From Ruegeria atlantica (GTDB lineage: Bacteria; Pseudomonadota; Alphaproteobacteria; Rhodobacterales; Rhodobacteraceae), in assembly GCF_013033965.1 (NCBI RefSeq), contig NZ_WQFE01000011.1, positions 62,001 to 126,000 of the forward strand: 64,000 nt of DNA. Reading direction: 5' to 3'. Numbering within the stretch: the first letter of the stretch is position 1; each line of letters starts with the position of its first letter. The notes under the pieces are model-generated. The model was given only the letters and a program-made list of their open reading frames with translations, did no database searches and was not told the origin of the DNA. This document shows, in pieces, positions 45,722 through 55,496 of the stretch. The translations under genes were made by a program, and so were the position numbers.

Positions 45722-47025
45722 GGCGTAATCCTTTCGTGGACCAGAGTGGGTTCCATCGGGGCGCCGTCACCGATCGTGATCGCCTTCAGAACAGCATCTG
45801 CGGCCTGTCGCGCAGCGTCCTCACGTGCCGCGTGGATCACCGCCAACGGCGCGCCCTTCTCGACCTTGTCGCCCAGCCGGGCAATGTCAGACAGACCGAC
45901 GGCGGGGTCGATAACGTCATCTTCAACCTGCCGTCCACCGCCCAGCGCAACAACCGCCAGGCCCAGCGCTTCGCCGTCTATCGCGGTGATGTGTCCGCTG
46001 GTCGGTGCCGGAACCTCAAGGATCACGCTGGCTTCGGGCAGGTAGCGAGACCAGTTTTCGACAAACTGCAAAGGTGCGCCCACAGCCGCCATCATGCGGC
46101 CAAAGCGTTCAGCCGCGCGACCATCGCGAATGACATCCGTGATCTTGTCGCGCCCTTCATCGGCGGTTGCGAACATCCCCGCATCCGCCAGCAGAACCCC
46201 GCCCAACTCGGCCGAGATTTCGGCCAGCGGGGCGTAAGGATCCTGGGTCATGACTTTCATCACCTCGGCCACTTCCAACGCATTCCCCAGTGCTGGGGCC
46301 AAAGGTTGGTGCATATCGGTAATGACAGCCGAGGTCCGGCAGCCCGCCGCATTCGCGGTTTCCGACAAGGCGCGCGCCAGTTTTCGCGCATCCTCCAACG
46401 TCTTCATAAACGCACCGCTACCGACCTTGACATCCAGCACTAAAGCCTCAGGGCTGGCAGCCAGTTTTTTGGACAGGATCGACGCAGTGATCAGGTCCAA
46501 GCTTTCAACCGTCGCCGTCACGTCTCGGATCGCATAGAGGCGTTTGTCTGCCGGGGCGATCTGCCCCGTCGCCCCAACAATAGCCGCGCCCGTTTCCTGC
46601 AGAATCTGCATCAGGCGATCCTGACTAATCTGGGTGCTGACGCCGGGAATGGCCTCAAGCTTGTCCAGCGTACCGCCGGTATGACCCAAGCCCCGCCCCG
46701 AGATCATGGGGACATAAGCCCCCAACTCGGCCAGCGCTGGGGCGAGCACGAGGCTCACGCTATCCCCAACGCCACCAGTCGAGTGTTTATCGAGGACCGG
46801 ACCGTCAAAGTCCCAGCTCAGCACATCGCCACTGTCGCGCATGGCTACCGTCAGGTCGGCGCGCCCTTGGGCACCCAGCCCGCCCATACAGACAGCCATG
46901 GCAAAAGCTCCCGCCTGCGCGTCGCTGACACCACCATCGGCCAAGCCTTGCGCGAACCAGCTCAATTCTTCACCGGTCGGAACCTCGTGCCGGCGCAGTT
47001 TTGCAATGATCGAACGGGCGTCCAT
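45718..47025 (-). CDS. deoA: Thymidine phosphorylase
   Basis: A 435-residue nucleoside phosphorylase that splits thymidine to thymine and deoxyribose 1-phosphate. KHSTGGVGDSVSL (phosphate binding), SGRGLGHTGGTLDKLEAIPG and LVLDVKVGSGAFM are the family motifs. ATG 47025 is used; the frame is open to 47094 but runs into cdd. GAGGAC within the end of cdd is the ribosome binding site. Second gene of the salvage operon. Confidence 0.95.
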   Translation of the reverse strand: MDARSIIAKLRRHEVPTGEELSWFAQGLADGGVSDAQAGAFAMAVCMGGLGAQGRADLTVAMRDSGDVLSWDFDGPVLDKHSTGGVGDSVSLVLAPALAELGAYVPMISGRGLGHTGGTLDKLEAIPGVSTQISQDRLMQILQETGAAIVGATGQIAPADKRLYAIRDVTATVESLDLITASILSKKLAASPEALVLDVKVGSGAFMKTLEDARKLARALSETANAAGCRTSAVITDMHQPLAPALGNALEVAEVMKVMTQDPYAPLAEISAELGGVLLADAGMFATADEGRDKITDVIRDGRAAERFGRMMAAVGAPLQFVENWSRYLPEASVILEVPAPTSGHITAIDGEALGLAVVALGGGRQVEDDVIDPAVGLSDIARLGDKVEKGAPLAVIHAAREDAARQAADAVLKAITIGDGAPMEPTLVHERITP

Positions 47026-47029
47026 GGGG

Positions 47030-47422
47030 TCACACGTCCTCCATGTGTGAGGCGTCGAATGCACCAGGCAAGAGTTGCCCGATTGTGGTTTCAAATTCGG
47101 CCCCGTCGACGGTTGCCAAAGTCACCTTAGCGTCCCGCTTTCCAAATTCGGCCAGCTTCTGCCTGCATCCTCCACAAGGCGGCACCGGTTGCGGGCTTGA
47201 GGCAACGACATACACCTCGGACAGTTCCTGTTCGCCAGCGGCGACCATCGCAGCGATTGCCCCAGCCTCAGCACAGGTACCTTCAGGGTAAGCCACGTTT
47301 TCCACGTTGCAGCCAGTATAGACTTCGCCGCTTGTCGAACGGATTGCAGCCCCAACTTTGAAGTTAGAATAAGGCGCATAGGCTTTTTCCCGGACAGACA
47401 GTGCTGCATCTTTCAAAGTCAT
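47030..47422 (-). CDS. cdd: Cytidine deaminase
   Basis: A 130-residue zinc enzyme deaminating cytidine and deoxycytidine. It is of the small tetrameric type: NVENVAYPEGTCAEAGAI holds the first Zn ligand Cys and the catalytic Glu, and PCGGCRQKL the other two Cys ligands. First gene of the salvage operon, 4 bases before deoA. Its promoter should lie in the 103-base gap before 47526. Confidence 0.94.
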   Translation of the reverse strand: MTLKDAALSVREKAYAPYSNFKVGAAIRSTSGEVYTGCNVENVAYPEGTCAEAGAIAAMVAAGEQELSEVYVVASSPQPVPPCGGCRQKLAEFGKRDAKVTLATVDGAEFETTIGQLLPGAFDASHMEDV

Positions 47423-47525
47423 GGCGATTCCCCGTTTTTGATCAACTGGTCAGAAAATCATACCCTAAAGGATAGAGGGCAAGGAGTTGAACCCCCGCGC
47501 GAAAGATTCCTAAGCTAAATTCCTC

Positions 47526-48629
47526 TTAGCCCAGCTTGGTATTGAAGACCCCCGGAAGGGTGACCTCAAGCAATTCGACATCATCCGAAGGGTCGGACAG
47601 TTTGGTGCGCATGCCGGGCGGGATCACAAAGGCATCCCCTTGTTCCAGACGGTAAGGATCGCGCCCTTCACCTTCCAGAGTAACCTCACCCGTCATGATA
47701 AAAGAAAAGTGGATATCCGTGTCATGCGACGCCCATTCCGGATCACCTTGACCTTTGCGAACGACCTGCACGCCGGCAACGCCTTTGGTATTCTCGGCAA
47801 TCGTCGTGTCGCGGCAGATATACCCCGGCAGTCGGAATTGCCCCCACTCAGCACCTTCAGCCTTGTTGTAAACGAAACGCTGCCCTTGCCATTCGCGGTC
47901 CGGGCGGAAGTGCGGCGTGGGCAACTGCATTTCGTGATCGATTTCGGTGACATGTTCAGCCGGAACACCGATTTCGATGACCTGAACATTATCTGATGCT
48001 TCAAGCACCCGGTGACGAATTTCTGGGGGTTGGATAAAGCAATCCCCGGCCGTCAGGCGCATTTTTTCGCCCTGGTCTTCGTAGACGACGTCGACCCAGC
48101 CATGAATGCAGAAAATCAACTGAAACCCGACCTTGTGGAAATGCACCATGTCGGGCACCGGGCCGCCGTCAGGAATACGGATATGGCTTGCAATAATCGA
48201 ACCACCCAGCCGATCCGGCACCAGATCGCGGTAATGCATCCCGGCCCGCCCAATGATCCAGGGTGCCTGATCCTTGAGCCGGCGCACCACGAAGGAATGC
48301 ACTGTTTCCGGCATCACCATTGGCGGGTTAAGCTCGCCAACCTCAACCCGTGTGCCGTTGGGCGCGACCAGAGTACGCTGCCCATTCGCAAATCCATCGG
48401 GATCGTCTGTCAGGATACGGATCGTGCCTGCCGCCTCGGGCGCATCTTTTTCGATCCGAAGGCGCAATCCATGGCCGGAAAAAACGGCAACACGCGGGTC
48501 GTCGGCGGGATAGATCATATCCATCCTCATGCCGAGGATCTTTGTGAAAAACGGGATATCGTCGCGCAGTTCGCTGGTGGATAGTCGGATTTCAGCGCGC
48601 GTCTGGCTGTTGTTCAAGGTCGAGGTCAT
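47526..48629 (-). CDS. VOC-like domain fused to a bicupin
   Basis: A 367-residue protein with three parts: an N-terminal vicinal-oxygen-chelate/glyoxalase-like segment (about 11-60, EIRLSTSELRDDIPFFTKIL), a first cupin (about 145-225) with metal ligands H163 and H165 in VHFHKVGFQLIF, and a second cupin (about 260-355) with DTDIHFSFIMTGEV and LEQGDAFVIPPGM. Bicupins include dioxygenases and isomerases; the substrate here is unknown. Its 5' end overlaps the upstream membrane-protein gene by 38 bases, so the two are probably coupled. Confidence 0.78.
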   Translation of the reverse strand: MTSTLNNSQTRAEIRLSTSELRDDIPFFTKILGMRMDMIYPADDPRVAVFSGHGLRLRIEKDAPEAAGTIRILTDDPDGFANGQRTLVAPNGTRVEVGELNPPMVMPETVHSFVVRRLKDQAPWIIGRAGMHYRDLVPDRLGGSIIASHIRIPDGGPVPDMVHFHKVGFQLIFCIHGWVDVVYEDQGEKMRLTAGDCFIQPPEIRHRVLEASDNVQVIEIGVPAEHVTEIDHEMQLPTPHFRPDREWQGQRFVYNKAEGAEWGQFRLPGYICRDTTIAENTKGVAGVQVVRKGQGDPEWASHDTDIHFSFIMTGEVTLEGEGRDPYRLEQGDAFVIPPGMRTKLSDPSDDVELLEVTLPGVFNTKLG

Positions 48630-49296
48630 TCAGCTTCTCTTCGGCATCGGATTTTGGCCATCCGATCAGAACAGAGGCCAAAATGCCAATCGAAAAGAAC
48701 ATCTCAAGCGTTTCTTCCAGAACAAAAAAACGCACTGTCATGATTGCCGAAAGATCTGCCTGGTAGATTCCGGACACTTCCTCAAGCAGTTGTGCGGTCA
48801 CCGCAAGCAATCCCGCCAGCACGAAAATCACAAAAAACGGTGCCCGTCGCTTTGCCGCCTGCCACGCGGTCGGTACGCCATGCCAAAGAACCCCGCCGAT
48901 TACGACAACAGCTAGGACAACCCGGACCAGCGTCATGTCGAGCAAACTGTCCAAACTGCTCAGAAGCCAGTATGGTAGGCTGTCCACCGAGTAGATTTCG
49001 GCCTCAAGCTCTCTTTCCGCCAACAGCAAACAGACCAGCGCAATGTACAGACGGGTTATTCCGGTATAACGCCGAAGCGCAGCCAGGCCCGCGGCAAACA
49101 GCGCTGCGGCCGAGATCGTTTCGAACAATCCCCCCTCTTCATTCAGAGCAAGGGCTTGAACCGGCCAGATACTGACGGCGACCAGGACAAGGACAGCGAT
49201 CACAAAAACAGGCACGTATACCGCGCGCACATGGCCAAGGCCAATCTGGCCCGCCGGGTAGGCGGCCCGTGCCTGAAATTCATCTTTATAGCTCAT
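48592..49296 (-). CDS. Polytopic membrane protein of unknown function
   Basis: A 234-residue protein that I do not recognise. It has about six hydrophobic segments (first at about 26-45, then pairs near 58-72, 80-95, 123-142, 153-170 and 192-212) and a short acidic C-terminal tail. There are no obvious catalytic residues. It lies upstream of, and overlaps, the VOC-bicupin gene by 38 bases. ATG 49296 is the only reasonable start. Confidence 0.72.
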   Translation of the reverse strand: MSYKDEFQARAAYPAGQIGLGHVRAVYVPVFVIAVLVLVAVSIWPVQALALNEEGGLFETISAAALFAAGLAALRRYTGITRLYIALVCLLLAERELEAEIYSVDSLPYWLLSSLDSLLDMTLVRVVLAVVVIGGVLWHGVPTAWQAAKRRAPFFVIFVLAGLLAVTAQLLEEVSGIYQADLSAIMTVRFFVLEETLEMFFSIGILASVLIGWPKSDAEEKLNDLDLEQQPDAR

Positions 49297-49481
49297 GTAT
49301 GGCTTTCAGTGCTCGACAGGTCTAGGTTGGTTCCAAAGTTGCCCGAATGTAAAAACAATGTGACGCTTTTCAACGGGTGGCCGGGGAAGTTTAGCGAAAC
49401 TGTTGCAAAATGACGTAGCGTAGCCAGAGCCGGGAAAATAGTTTAACACTAAATCAAATTTTTTGAGGAGTTGAGTCGCCG

Positions 49482-51755
49482 ATGTCGGATACACCCAGCC
49501 TGCGGCAGGCAGCGCTTGAATATCACGCCCACCCAAAGCCCGGTAAGCTAGAAATCAAAGCGACAAAACCAATGGCAAACGGCCGCGATCTCGCGCGGGC
49601 CTACTCTCCCGGAGTGGCCGAGGCCAGCCTCGAAATCAAAGCCGATCCTGCCAATGCCGAGCTTTATACCGCGCGCGGAAACCTCGTGGCAGTCGTCTCG
49701 AACGGCACAGCGGTTTTGGGGTTGGGAAACATCGGCGCGCTTGCCTCGAAGCCTGTGATGGAAGGCAAAGCCGTTCTGTTCAAGAAATTCGCCGGGATTG
49801 ATTGCTTTGACATCGAGGTCGATCAACCCGACCCCGAGAAACTGGCGGATATCGTTTGCGCGCTTGAACCGACCTTTGGCGCGATCAATCTCGAAGACAT
49901 CAAAGCGCCAGACTGTTTCGTTGTGGAAAAGCTATGCCGGGAACGGATGAACATTCCGGTTTTCCACGACGACCAGCACGGCACCGCGATCGTTGTGGGT
50001 GCCGCGGCCAAGAATGCGCTTCACGTTGCCGGCAAGAAATTCGAAGACGTTAAAGTGGTCTCAACCGGCGGCGGGGCAGCGGGAATTGCCTGTCTGATGA
50101 TGTTGGTCAAACTGGGCGTCAAGCGCGAGAACATCTGGCTATGTGACATTCACGGGCTTGTCTACGAAGGTCGCGAAGAGGATATGAACCCGCACAAGGA
50201 CCAATTCGCGCAAAAAACGGACCTGCGCACGTTGGACGACGTGATCGGAGATGCAGACCTGTTCCTTGGCCTCAGCGGGCCGAACGTCCTGAAACCCGAG
50301 ATGGTTGAGAAAATGGCAAAGCGCCCGATCATCTTCGCTCTGGCCAACCCGACGCCGGAAATCCTGCCGCAGGCCGCGCGCGAGGTTGCACCGGATGCAA
50401 TCATTGCTACCGGTCGCAGCGATTTTCCCAATCAGGTCAACAACGTACTGTGTTTTCCCTTTATCTTCCGGGGCGCTCTGGATGTGGGGGCGACCGAGAT
50501 CAATGACGAAATGCAGATCGCCTGCGTGGACGGTATCGCCGAGATGGCCCGCGCTACCACCAGCGCCGAGGCTGCAGCGGCGTACAAGGGTGAGCAACTG
50601 ACTTTTGGCCCAGATTACCTGATCCCCAAACCCTTTGACCCGCGCCTTGTTGGCGTGGTGTCCTCGGCCGTGGCCAAAGCTGCGATGGAAAGCGGCGTCG
50701 CCAAGCGCCCGATCGACGACATCGAGGCCTATAAAGAGAAGTTGAACCAAACCGTATTCAAGTCGGCCCTGCTTATGCGCCCGGTCTTTGAGGCGGCGGC
50801 AGTGGCTTCGCGCCGGATCGTGTTTGCCGAGGGTGAAGATGAGCGTGTTCTGCGTGCCGCACAGGCGATCCTTGAGGAAACCACCGAAACTCCGATCCTG
50901 ATTGGCCGCCCCGAAGTGATCAATGCCCGCTGCGAAAAGTTGGGTCTGACGGTGCGGCCGGGTAAGGATTTCCAGATCGTGAACCCACATGACGACCCAC
51001 GGTATTACGACTACTGGAATTCGTATCACGAGATCATGCAGCGCCGCGGTGTTACGCCGGATCTGGCCAAGGCAATCATGCGCACGAACAACACCGCCAT
51101 TGCTGCCATCATGGTGCAAAGGGGCGAGGCAGACAGCATGATCTGCGGCACTTTTGGCGAGTATCGTTGGCACCTGAACTACGTCGATCAGGTTCTGGGC
51201 GATGGCGATCTGCACCCGCATGGCGCGCTGTCGCTGATGATCCTGGAGGACGGACCGCTGTTCATCGCCGATACCCATGTTCGGCAGCTGCCAACCCCCG
51301 AAGAGCTGGCCGAGTCGACCATTGGCGCCGCGCGCCATGTTCGGCGGTTCGGAATCGAACCCAAAATCGCTTTCTGTTCTCAATCGCAATTTGGCAATCA
51401 ATCCGAAGGTTCGGGCAAGCGTTTACGGGCGGCAATAGATATCCTCGACTCTGAGCCGCGTGATTTCACATATGAGGGTGAAATGAACCTGGATCTTGCA
51501 CTGGACCCTGAGCTGCGTTCGCGGATCTTCCCGAATTCGCGCCTGACGGGGGCGGCCAACGTTCTGATTTTCGCCCATGCAGATGCGGCCAGCGGAGTGC
51601 GCAATATCCTCAAGATGAAAGCCGATGGTCTGGAGGTTGGCCCGATCCTGATGGGCATGGGCAACAAGGCGCATATCGTGACACCCTCGATCACGGCGCG
51701 CGGCTTGCTGAACATGGCAGCAATCGCGGGCACCCCGGTTGCGCATTACGGTTAG
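49482..51755 (+). CDS. maeB: NADP-dependent malic enzyme, MaeB type
   Basis: A 757-residue enzyme converting malate to pyruvate with CO2 and NADPH. The N-terminal 430 residues are the malic enzyme proper ([55 protein letters not shown](P) loop [10 protein letters not shown]); the C-terminal 320 residues are a phosphotransacetylase-like domain ([20 protein letters not shown]), regulatory in this family. The C-terminal domain lets acetyl-CoA modulate activity in studied homologues. ATG 49482 has GAGGAG 11 bases upstream. Ends at the terminator 51776-51802. Confidence 0.95.
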   Translation: MSDTPSLRQAALEYHAHPKPGKLEIKATKPMANGRDLARAYSPGVAEASLEIKADPANAELYTARGNLVAVVSNGTAVLGLGNIGALASKPVMEGKAVLFKKFAGIDCFDIEVDQPDPEKLADIVCALEPTFGAINLEDIKAPDCFVVEKLCRERMNIPVFHDDQHGTAIVVGAAAKNALHVAGKKFEDVKVVSTGGGAAGIACLMMLVKLGVKRENIWLCDIHGLVYEGREEDMNPHKDQFAQKTDLRTLDDVIGDADLFLGLSGPNVLKPEMVEKMAKRPIIFALANPTPEILPQAAREVAPDAIIATGRSDFPNQVNNVLCFPFIFRGALDVGATEINDEMQIACVDGIAEMARATTSAEAAAAYKGEQLTFGPDYLIPKPFDPRLVGVVSSAVAKAAMESGVAKRPIDDIEAYKEKLNQTVFKSALLMRPVFEAAAVASRRIVFAEGEDERVLRAAQAILEETTETPILIGRPEVINARCEKLGLTVRPGKDFQIVNPHDDPRYYDYWNSYHEIMQRRGVTPDLAKAIMRTNNTAIAAIMVQRGEADSMICGTFGEYRWHLNYVDQVLGDGDLHPHGALSLMILEDGPLFIADTHVRQLPTPEELAESTIGAARHVRRFGIEPKIAFCSQSQFGNQSEGSGKRLRAAIDILDSEPRDFTYEGEMNLDLALDPELRSRIFPNSRLTGAANVLIFAHADAASGVRNILKMKADGLEVGPILMGMGNKAHIVTPSITARGLLNMAAIAGTPVAHYG

Positions 51756-51775
51756 TTAACCAAAACACCTTAATC

Positions 51776-51802
51776 AGGGCGCCAACATCGGCGCCCTTTT
51801 TT
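51776..51802 (+). terminator. Rho-independent terminator of maeB
   Basis: GGGCGCC / GGCGCCC 7-bp stem (51777-51783 and 51790-51796), extended by an A-T pair, with a 6-base loop and a six-T tail. It lies 20 bases after the maeB stop and separates it from prpE. Confidence 0.9.
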
Positions 51803-51823
51803 GATTCAAAGCCGGGCGCGAAA

Positions 51824-51944
51824 TTTGCACGACAAAATATTCAACTTTGCAAAAACTCGAAAATAGTCGCAAAAAACCAGCAAAAAGACATGAATTTGCA
51901 AAAATTTGCAGGCTTTCTTACGGAATCTTGCAAATTTTTTGCGG
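51824..51944 (+). promoter_or_regulatory. Repeated TTTGCAAA half-sites upstream of prpE
   Basis: An AT-rich leader with TTTGCA at 51824, TTTGCAAA at 51846, a tandem TTTGCAAA/TTTGCAGG at 51895 and 51905, and CTTGCAAA/TTTTGCGG at 51927 and 51937. In the last two pairs the units start 10 bases apart. This resembles the site recognised by ScfR-family short-chain acyl-CoA regulators such as PccR of Rhodobacter sphaeroides (recalled, not checked). The -10/-35 elements are not clear. Confidence 0.6.
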
Positions 51945-51961
51945 TAAAGTGACGCTCCGTC

Positions 51962-51983
51962 ACACCGCTCGCTTGTGCGGTGT
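51962..51983 (+). other. Hairpin in the prpE leader
   Basis: ACACCGC / GCGGTGT 7-bp perfect stem with an 8-base loop, 50 bases ahead of the prpE start. It could be part of the 5' untranslated region; no T tail, so not a terminator. Confidence 0.4.
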
Positions 51984-52018
51984 CTCTCGGCCACATAACA
52001 CATTTCTCCAAGAGTTTT

Positions 52019-52027
52019 AGGAGGAGG
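52019..52027 (+). promoter_or_regulatory. Strong ribosome binding site before GTG start of prpE
   Basis: AGGAGGAGG sits 5 bases before GTG 52033. It supports the non-ATG start. Confidence 0.75.
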
Positions 52028-52032
52028 TCACT

Positions 52033-53922
52033 GTGGCTTATCAGGACGTTTACGAAGGTTGGAAATCAGACCCAGAGGCATTTTGGATGGATGCCGCAAA
52101 GGCGATCGACTGGGTTCAACCGCCGACCAAAGCCCTGTTTGACGAAAACGCCCCCCTGTATGAATGGTTCGGCGACGCCAAAGTGAACACCTGCTGGAAC
52201 GCGGTCGACCGGCATGTCGAAAAAGGACGGGGTGAGCAGACCGCCATCATCTATGACAGCCCAATCACACACACCAAGCGCGAGATTTCTTATGTCGAGC
52301 TGCGCAATCGCGTGGCCACGCTGGCCGGAGCACTGCGGGCCAAGGGTATCGAAAAGGGCGACCGTGTCATCATCTATATGCCGATGATCCCCGAAGCCTT
52401 GGAAGCCATGCTCGCCTGCGCCCGACTGGGTGCCGTACATTCGGTCGTGTTCGGCGGCTTTGCCAGCAACGAACTGGCCGTACGGATCGACGACGCCAGG
52501 CCTAAGGCGATCATCGCCGCCTCCTGCGGGATGGAGCCGGGGCGCGTCGTGCACTACAAGCCGCTGCTGGATGGGGCCATAGACATGGCCAGCCATAAAC
52601 CCGAATTCTGCGTGATCTTCCAGCGTGAACAGGAAGTGGCCCAGCTGATCGAGGGTCGCGACTATAACTGGCACGGCTTTCAATACGGCGTCGAACCGGC
52701 AGAATGCGTGCCGGTCGACGGCAATCACCCGGCGTATATCCTGTACACATCTGGCACGACCGGTGCTCCCAAGGGCGTTGTGCGCCCAACAGCAGGCCAT
52801 TTGGTCGCTCTGAACTGGACGATGAAGAACATTTATGATGTCGATCCGGGCGATGTCTTCTGGGCGGCCTCGGACGTGGGCTGGGTCGTGGGGCATTCCT
52901 ATATCTGCTACGCGCCATTGATCCACGGAAACACGACGATTGTGTTTGAAGGCAAGCCCGTCGGCACCCCCGATGCAGGTACTTTCTGGCGGGTGATTTC
53001 CGAACATAAGGTCAAAAGCTTCTTCACCGCCCCAACCGCCATCCGTGCCGTCAAACGCGAAGATCCCAAGGGCGAGATGTTGGCGAAGTACGACCTATCC
53101 TGCCTGCGCGCCTTGTATCTGGCAGGTGAGCGCGCCGACCCCGACACGATCGAATGGGCTCAGGACGCACTAAAGGTTCCGGTGATCGACCACTGGTGGC
53201 AGACCGAAACCGGCTGGACCATCGCAGGCAACCCTCTGGGAATTGAGGAACTGCCGATCAAGCTGGGCTCGCCCGCCAAACCGATGCCGGGCTATGATGT
53301 GCAGATTTTGGATGAAGGCGGTCATCCGATGAAACCCGGTGAGCTGGGTGCAATTGCGGTCAAGCTTCCCCTGCCCCCCGGTACTCTGCCGACGCTTTGG
53401 AATGCCGAGGAGCGGTTCAAAAGTTCCTACCTGAATCAGTTCCCCGGATTCTACGAAACCGGCGACGCAGGCATGATTGATGAAGATGGCTATCTCTACA
53501 TCATGGCGCGGACGGATGACGTGATCAACGTCGCGGGTCACCGTCTGTCGACCGGTGGGATGGAAGAGGTTCTGGCTGCTCACCCCGACGTCGCTGAATG
53601 TGCCGTGATCGGCGTGACAGACCAGTTAAAAGGTCAAATGCCGGTGGGCTTCCTCTGTCTGAACGCGGGCTGCGACCGCGACCATGGCGAAGTCGTTCAG
53701 GACGTGGTCAAACTGGTACGTGAAAAGATCGGACCAGTTGCCGCGTTCAAACTGGCCGTTGTGGTCGACCGCCTTCCCAAGACACGGTCAGGCAAGATCC
53801 TGCGTGGAACGATGGTGTCGATTGCAGACAGCAAGGAATACAAGATGCCAGCGACCATTGATGATCCCGCCATTCTGGACGAAATCACTGACGCGTTAAA
53901 ATCTATTGGCTACGCGCAATAA
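52033..53922 (+). CDS. prpE: Propionyl-CoA synthetase
   Basis: A 629-residue acyl-adenylate enzyme of the PrpE/acetyl-CoA synthetase group, activating propionate to propionyl-CoA with ATP and CoA. The N-terminal AYQDVYEGWKSDPEAFW is typical of PrpE. YTSGTTGAPKGVV (about 238) binds ATP, HWWQTETGW and TGDAGMIDEDGYLYI bind adenylate, and K588 in TRSGKILRGT is the C-terminal catalytic Lys. It starts with GTG and an excellent Shine-Dalgarno. It stands alone, with TTTGCAAA sites in its leader, fitting control by propionate. Confidence 0.92.
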   Translation: MAYQDVYEGWKSDPEAFWMDAAKAIDWVQPPTKALFDENAPLYEWFGDAKVNTCWNAVDRHVEKGRGEQTAIIYDSPITHTKREISYVELRNRVATLAGALRAKGIEKGDRVIIYMPMIPEALEAMLACARLGAVHSVVFGGFASNELAVRIDDARPKAIIAASCGMEPGRVVHYKPLLDGAIDMASHKPEFCVIFQREQEVAQLIEGRDYNWHGFQYGVEPAECVPVDGNHPAYILYTSGTTGAPKGVVRPTAGHLVALNWTMKNIYDVDPGDVFWAASDVGWVVGHSYICYAPLIHGNTTIVFEGKPVGTPDAGTFWRVISEHKVKSFFTAPTAIRAVKREDPKGEMLAKYDLSCLRALYLAGERADPDTIEWAQDALKVPVIDHWWQTETGWTIAGNPLGIEELPIKLGSPAKPMPGYDVQILDEGGHPMKPGELGAIAVKLPLPPGTLPTLWNAEERFKSSYLNQFPGFYETGDAGMIDEDGYLYIMARTDDVINVAGHRLSTGGMEEVLAAHPDVAECAVIGVTDQLKGQMPVGFLCLNAGCDRDHGEVVQDVVKLVREKIGPVAAFKLAVVVDRLPKTRSGKILRGTMVSIADSKEYKMPATIDDPAILDEITDALKSIGYAQ

Positions 53923-54016
53923 CAGATCAGCGGGCGACGATCCGTCGCCCGCCGCCTGTCTTTCTCTTGCAACCTGAAACAAGCCCCCTACTGTCGTCCC
54001 AAGACAGCGAGGGCCC

Positions 54017-55450
54017 ATGACACAAACCGATATCTGGCGTTTGAACGCCACCGACCTGACCGCCTTGACCCGCAGCGGTGAGTTGAGCGCGCTGGAGGTC
54101 ACTCAGAATGCAGTCGACCGAATGCATCAGGCCAACACAGACCTGAACGCGGTGGTCGAAGACCTGAGCACCGAGGCGCTGGAACGTGCGCGGGAACTGG
54201 ATACGGCCGTGGCGGGCGGTGCACCTGCAAGGCCGTTGCATGGCGTTCCCGTCACTATCAAGATCAACGTCGACCAAAAGGGGCATGCGACCTCGAACGG
54301 TGTTGTTGCCCTGAAGGATGTGATCGCACCCGACGACGCGCCGGTTGTGCGCAATCTGCAGAATGCCGGGGCCATCGTGATCGGGCGGACCAACACGCCC
54401 GAATTCTCATTCCGTGCCGATACTGACAACCCGCTGCATGGCCGGACACACAACCCTTGGGGCCGACATATCTCTCCCGGCGGGTCTTCGGGCGGGGCCG
54501 GTGCAGGAGTAATGGCCGGGATCGGCGCGCTGGCGCATGGCAACGACATCGGCGGCAGCCTGCGGTTTCCAGCGGCCGCCAATGGCGCGGTCACGGTCAA
54601 ACCTGGATTGGGGCGTGTCCCCGCGTGGAACCCCAGCCAGCAAGCCGAGCGCGGAATTCTGGCCCAATCCATGTCAGTGCAGGGGCTGATCACCCGCTCG
54701 GCTGCGGATTTGCATCTGTCTATGCCCAGCATGATCGCACCTGACCCGCGCGATCCGTTTCACGTTTCAATGCCGTGGCGTGGGGAAGCCATGGACGGCC
54801 CGATCAAAGTGGCCTTCACCAAGAACACTTTTGGCTATGCGCTGCACCCTGAGGTCGAAAAGGCGCTGGACACGGCCCGCAATGCGCTGACCGACGCGGG
54901 TTATCTCGTGGAAGAGATCGACCCGCCGGATGTCTTTGAATGCGGCCGGTCAGGCTATCGCGCCTTGATGGGCGAAGTCCTGACCCTGATGCAAAGCGAC
55001 ATCAAGGCGGCAGGATCTGAAACCATCCGCGAGATATTTGACGTTTATTTTCAGGAGTTCCCGCCCATTGTGGAAACCGACCTGATCCGAATGTTAGCCA
55101 AGCGCAGCCACTTCGCCCGGGAATGGTCATTATTTATGGAAGACTATGCACTAGTCCTGTCACCCTTTCTGCCGCAACCGTTTTTCAAACCGGATCGGGA
55201 CACCGAAGGCGCCGAAGGGGTGCATGAAGTACTTGGCTGTGCCGTTTATTCCTATGCGATGAACTTCCTTGGCCTGCCCGCCGCTTGCGTTCCTGCTCGG
55301 CTTTCAGATCTGCCCGATGGACCGCAACCGATCAACGTCCAGATCGCCGCCCGTCGCTGGCGCGAAGATATGGCCGTAGACGCTGCCGCCGAGATTGAAA
55401 CACGGGTCGGACAAATGTGCCTGCCGCTTTGGGATAAGATGAGCGCGTAG
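54017..55450 (+). CDS. Amidase signature family enzyme
   Basis: A 477-residue amidase with the Ser-cisSer-Lys triad readable as K82 (VTIKINV), S157 or S158 (SPGGSSGGAGAG) and nucleophile S181 (GNDIGGSLRFPA). The family hydrolyses amides such as those of indole acetamide, aryl amides or Glu-tRNA-linked Gln (GatA), but there is no gatB or gatC here and the C-terminal half is unlike GatA. Substrate unknown. It follows prpE by 94 bases and ends before a hairpin at 55471. Confidence 0.85.
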   Translation: MTQTDIWRLNATDLTALTRSGELSALEVTQNAVDRMHQANTDLNAVVEDLSTEALERARELDTAVAGGAPARPLHGVPVTIKINVDQKGHATSNGVVALKDVIAPDDAPVVRNLQNAGAIVIGRTNTPEFSFRADTDNPLHGRTHNPWGRHISPGGSSGGAGAGVMAGIGALAHGNDIGGSLRFPAAANGAVTVKPGLGRVPAWNPSQQAERGILAQSMSVQGLITRSAADLHLSMPSMIAPDPRDPFHVSMPWRGEAMDGPIKVAFTKNTFGYALHPEVEKALDTARNALTDAGYLVEEIDPPDVFECGRSGYRALMGEVLTLMQSDIKAAGSETIREIFDVYFQEFPPIVETDLIRMLAKRSHFAREWSLFMEDYALVLSPFLPQPFFKPDRDTEGAEGVHEVLGCAVYSYAMNFLGLPAACVPARLSDLPDGPQPINVQIAARRWREDMAVDAAAEIETRVGQMCLPLWDKMSA

Positions 55451-55470
55451 TGCACCAGAGAACGAAAATA

Positions 55471-55496
55471 GACCCCGGGTTATTGTGCCCGGGGTC
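55471..55496 (+). terminator. GC-rich hairpin after the amidase gene
   Basis: GACCCCGGG / CCCGGGGTC perfect 9-bp stem with an 8-base loop, 20 bases after the stop. No T tail follows. It resembles the hairpin at 34707-34736 in stem composition, loop size and TG-ending loop. Confidence 0.5.
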
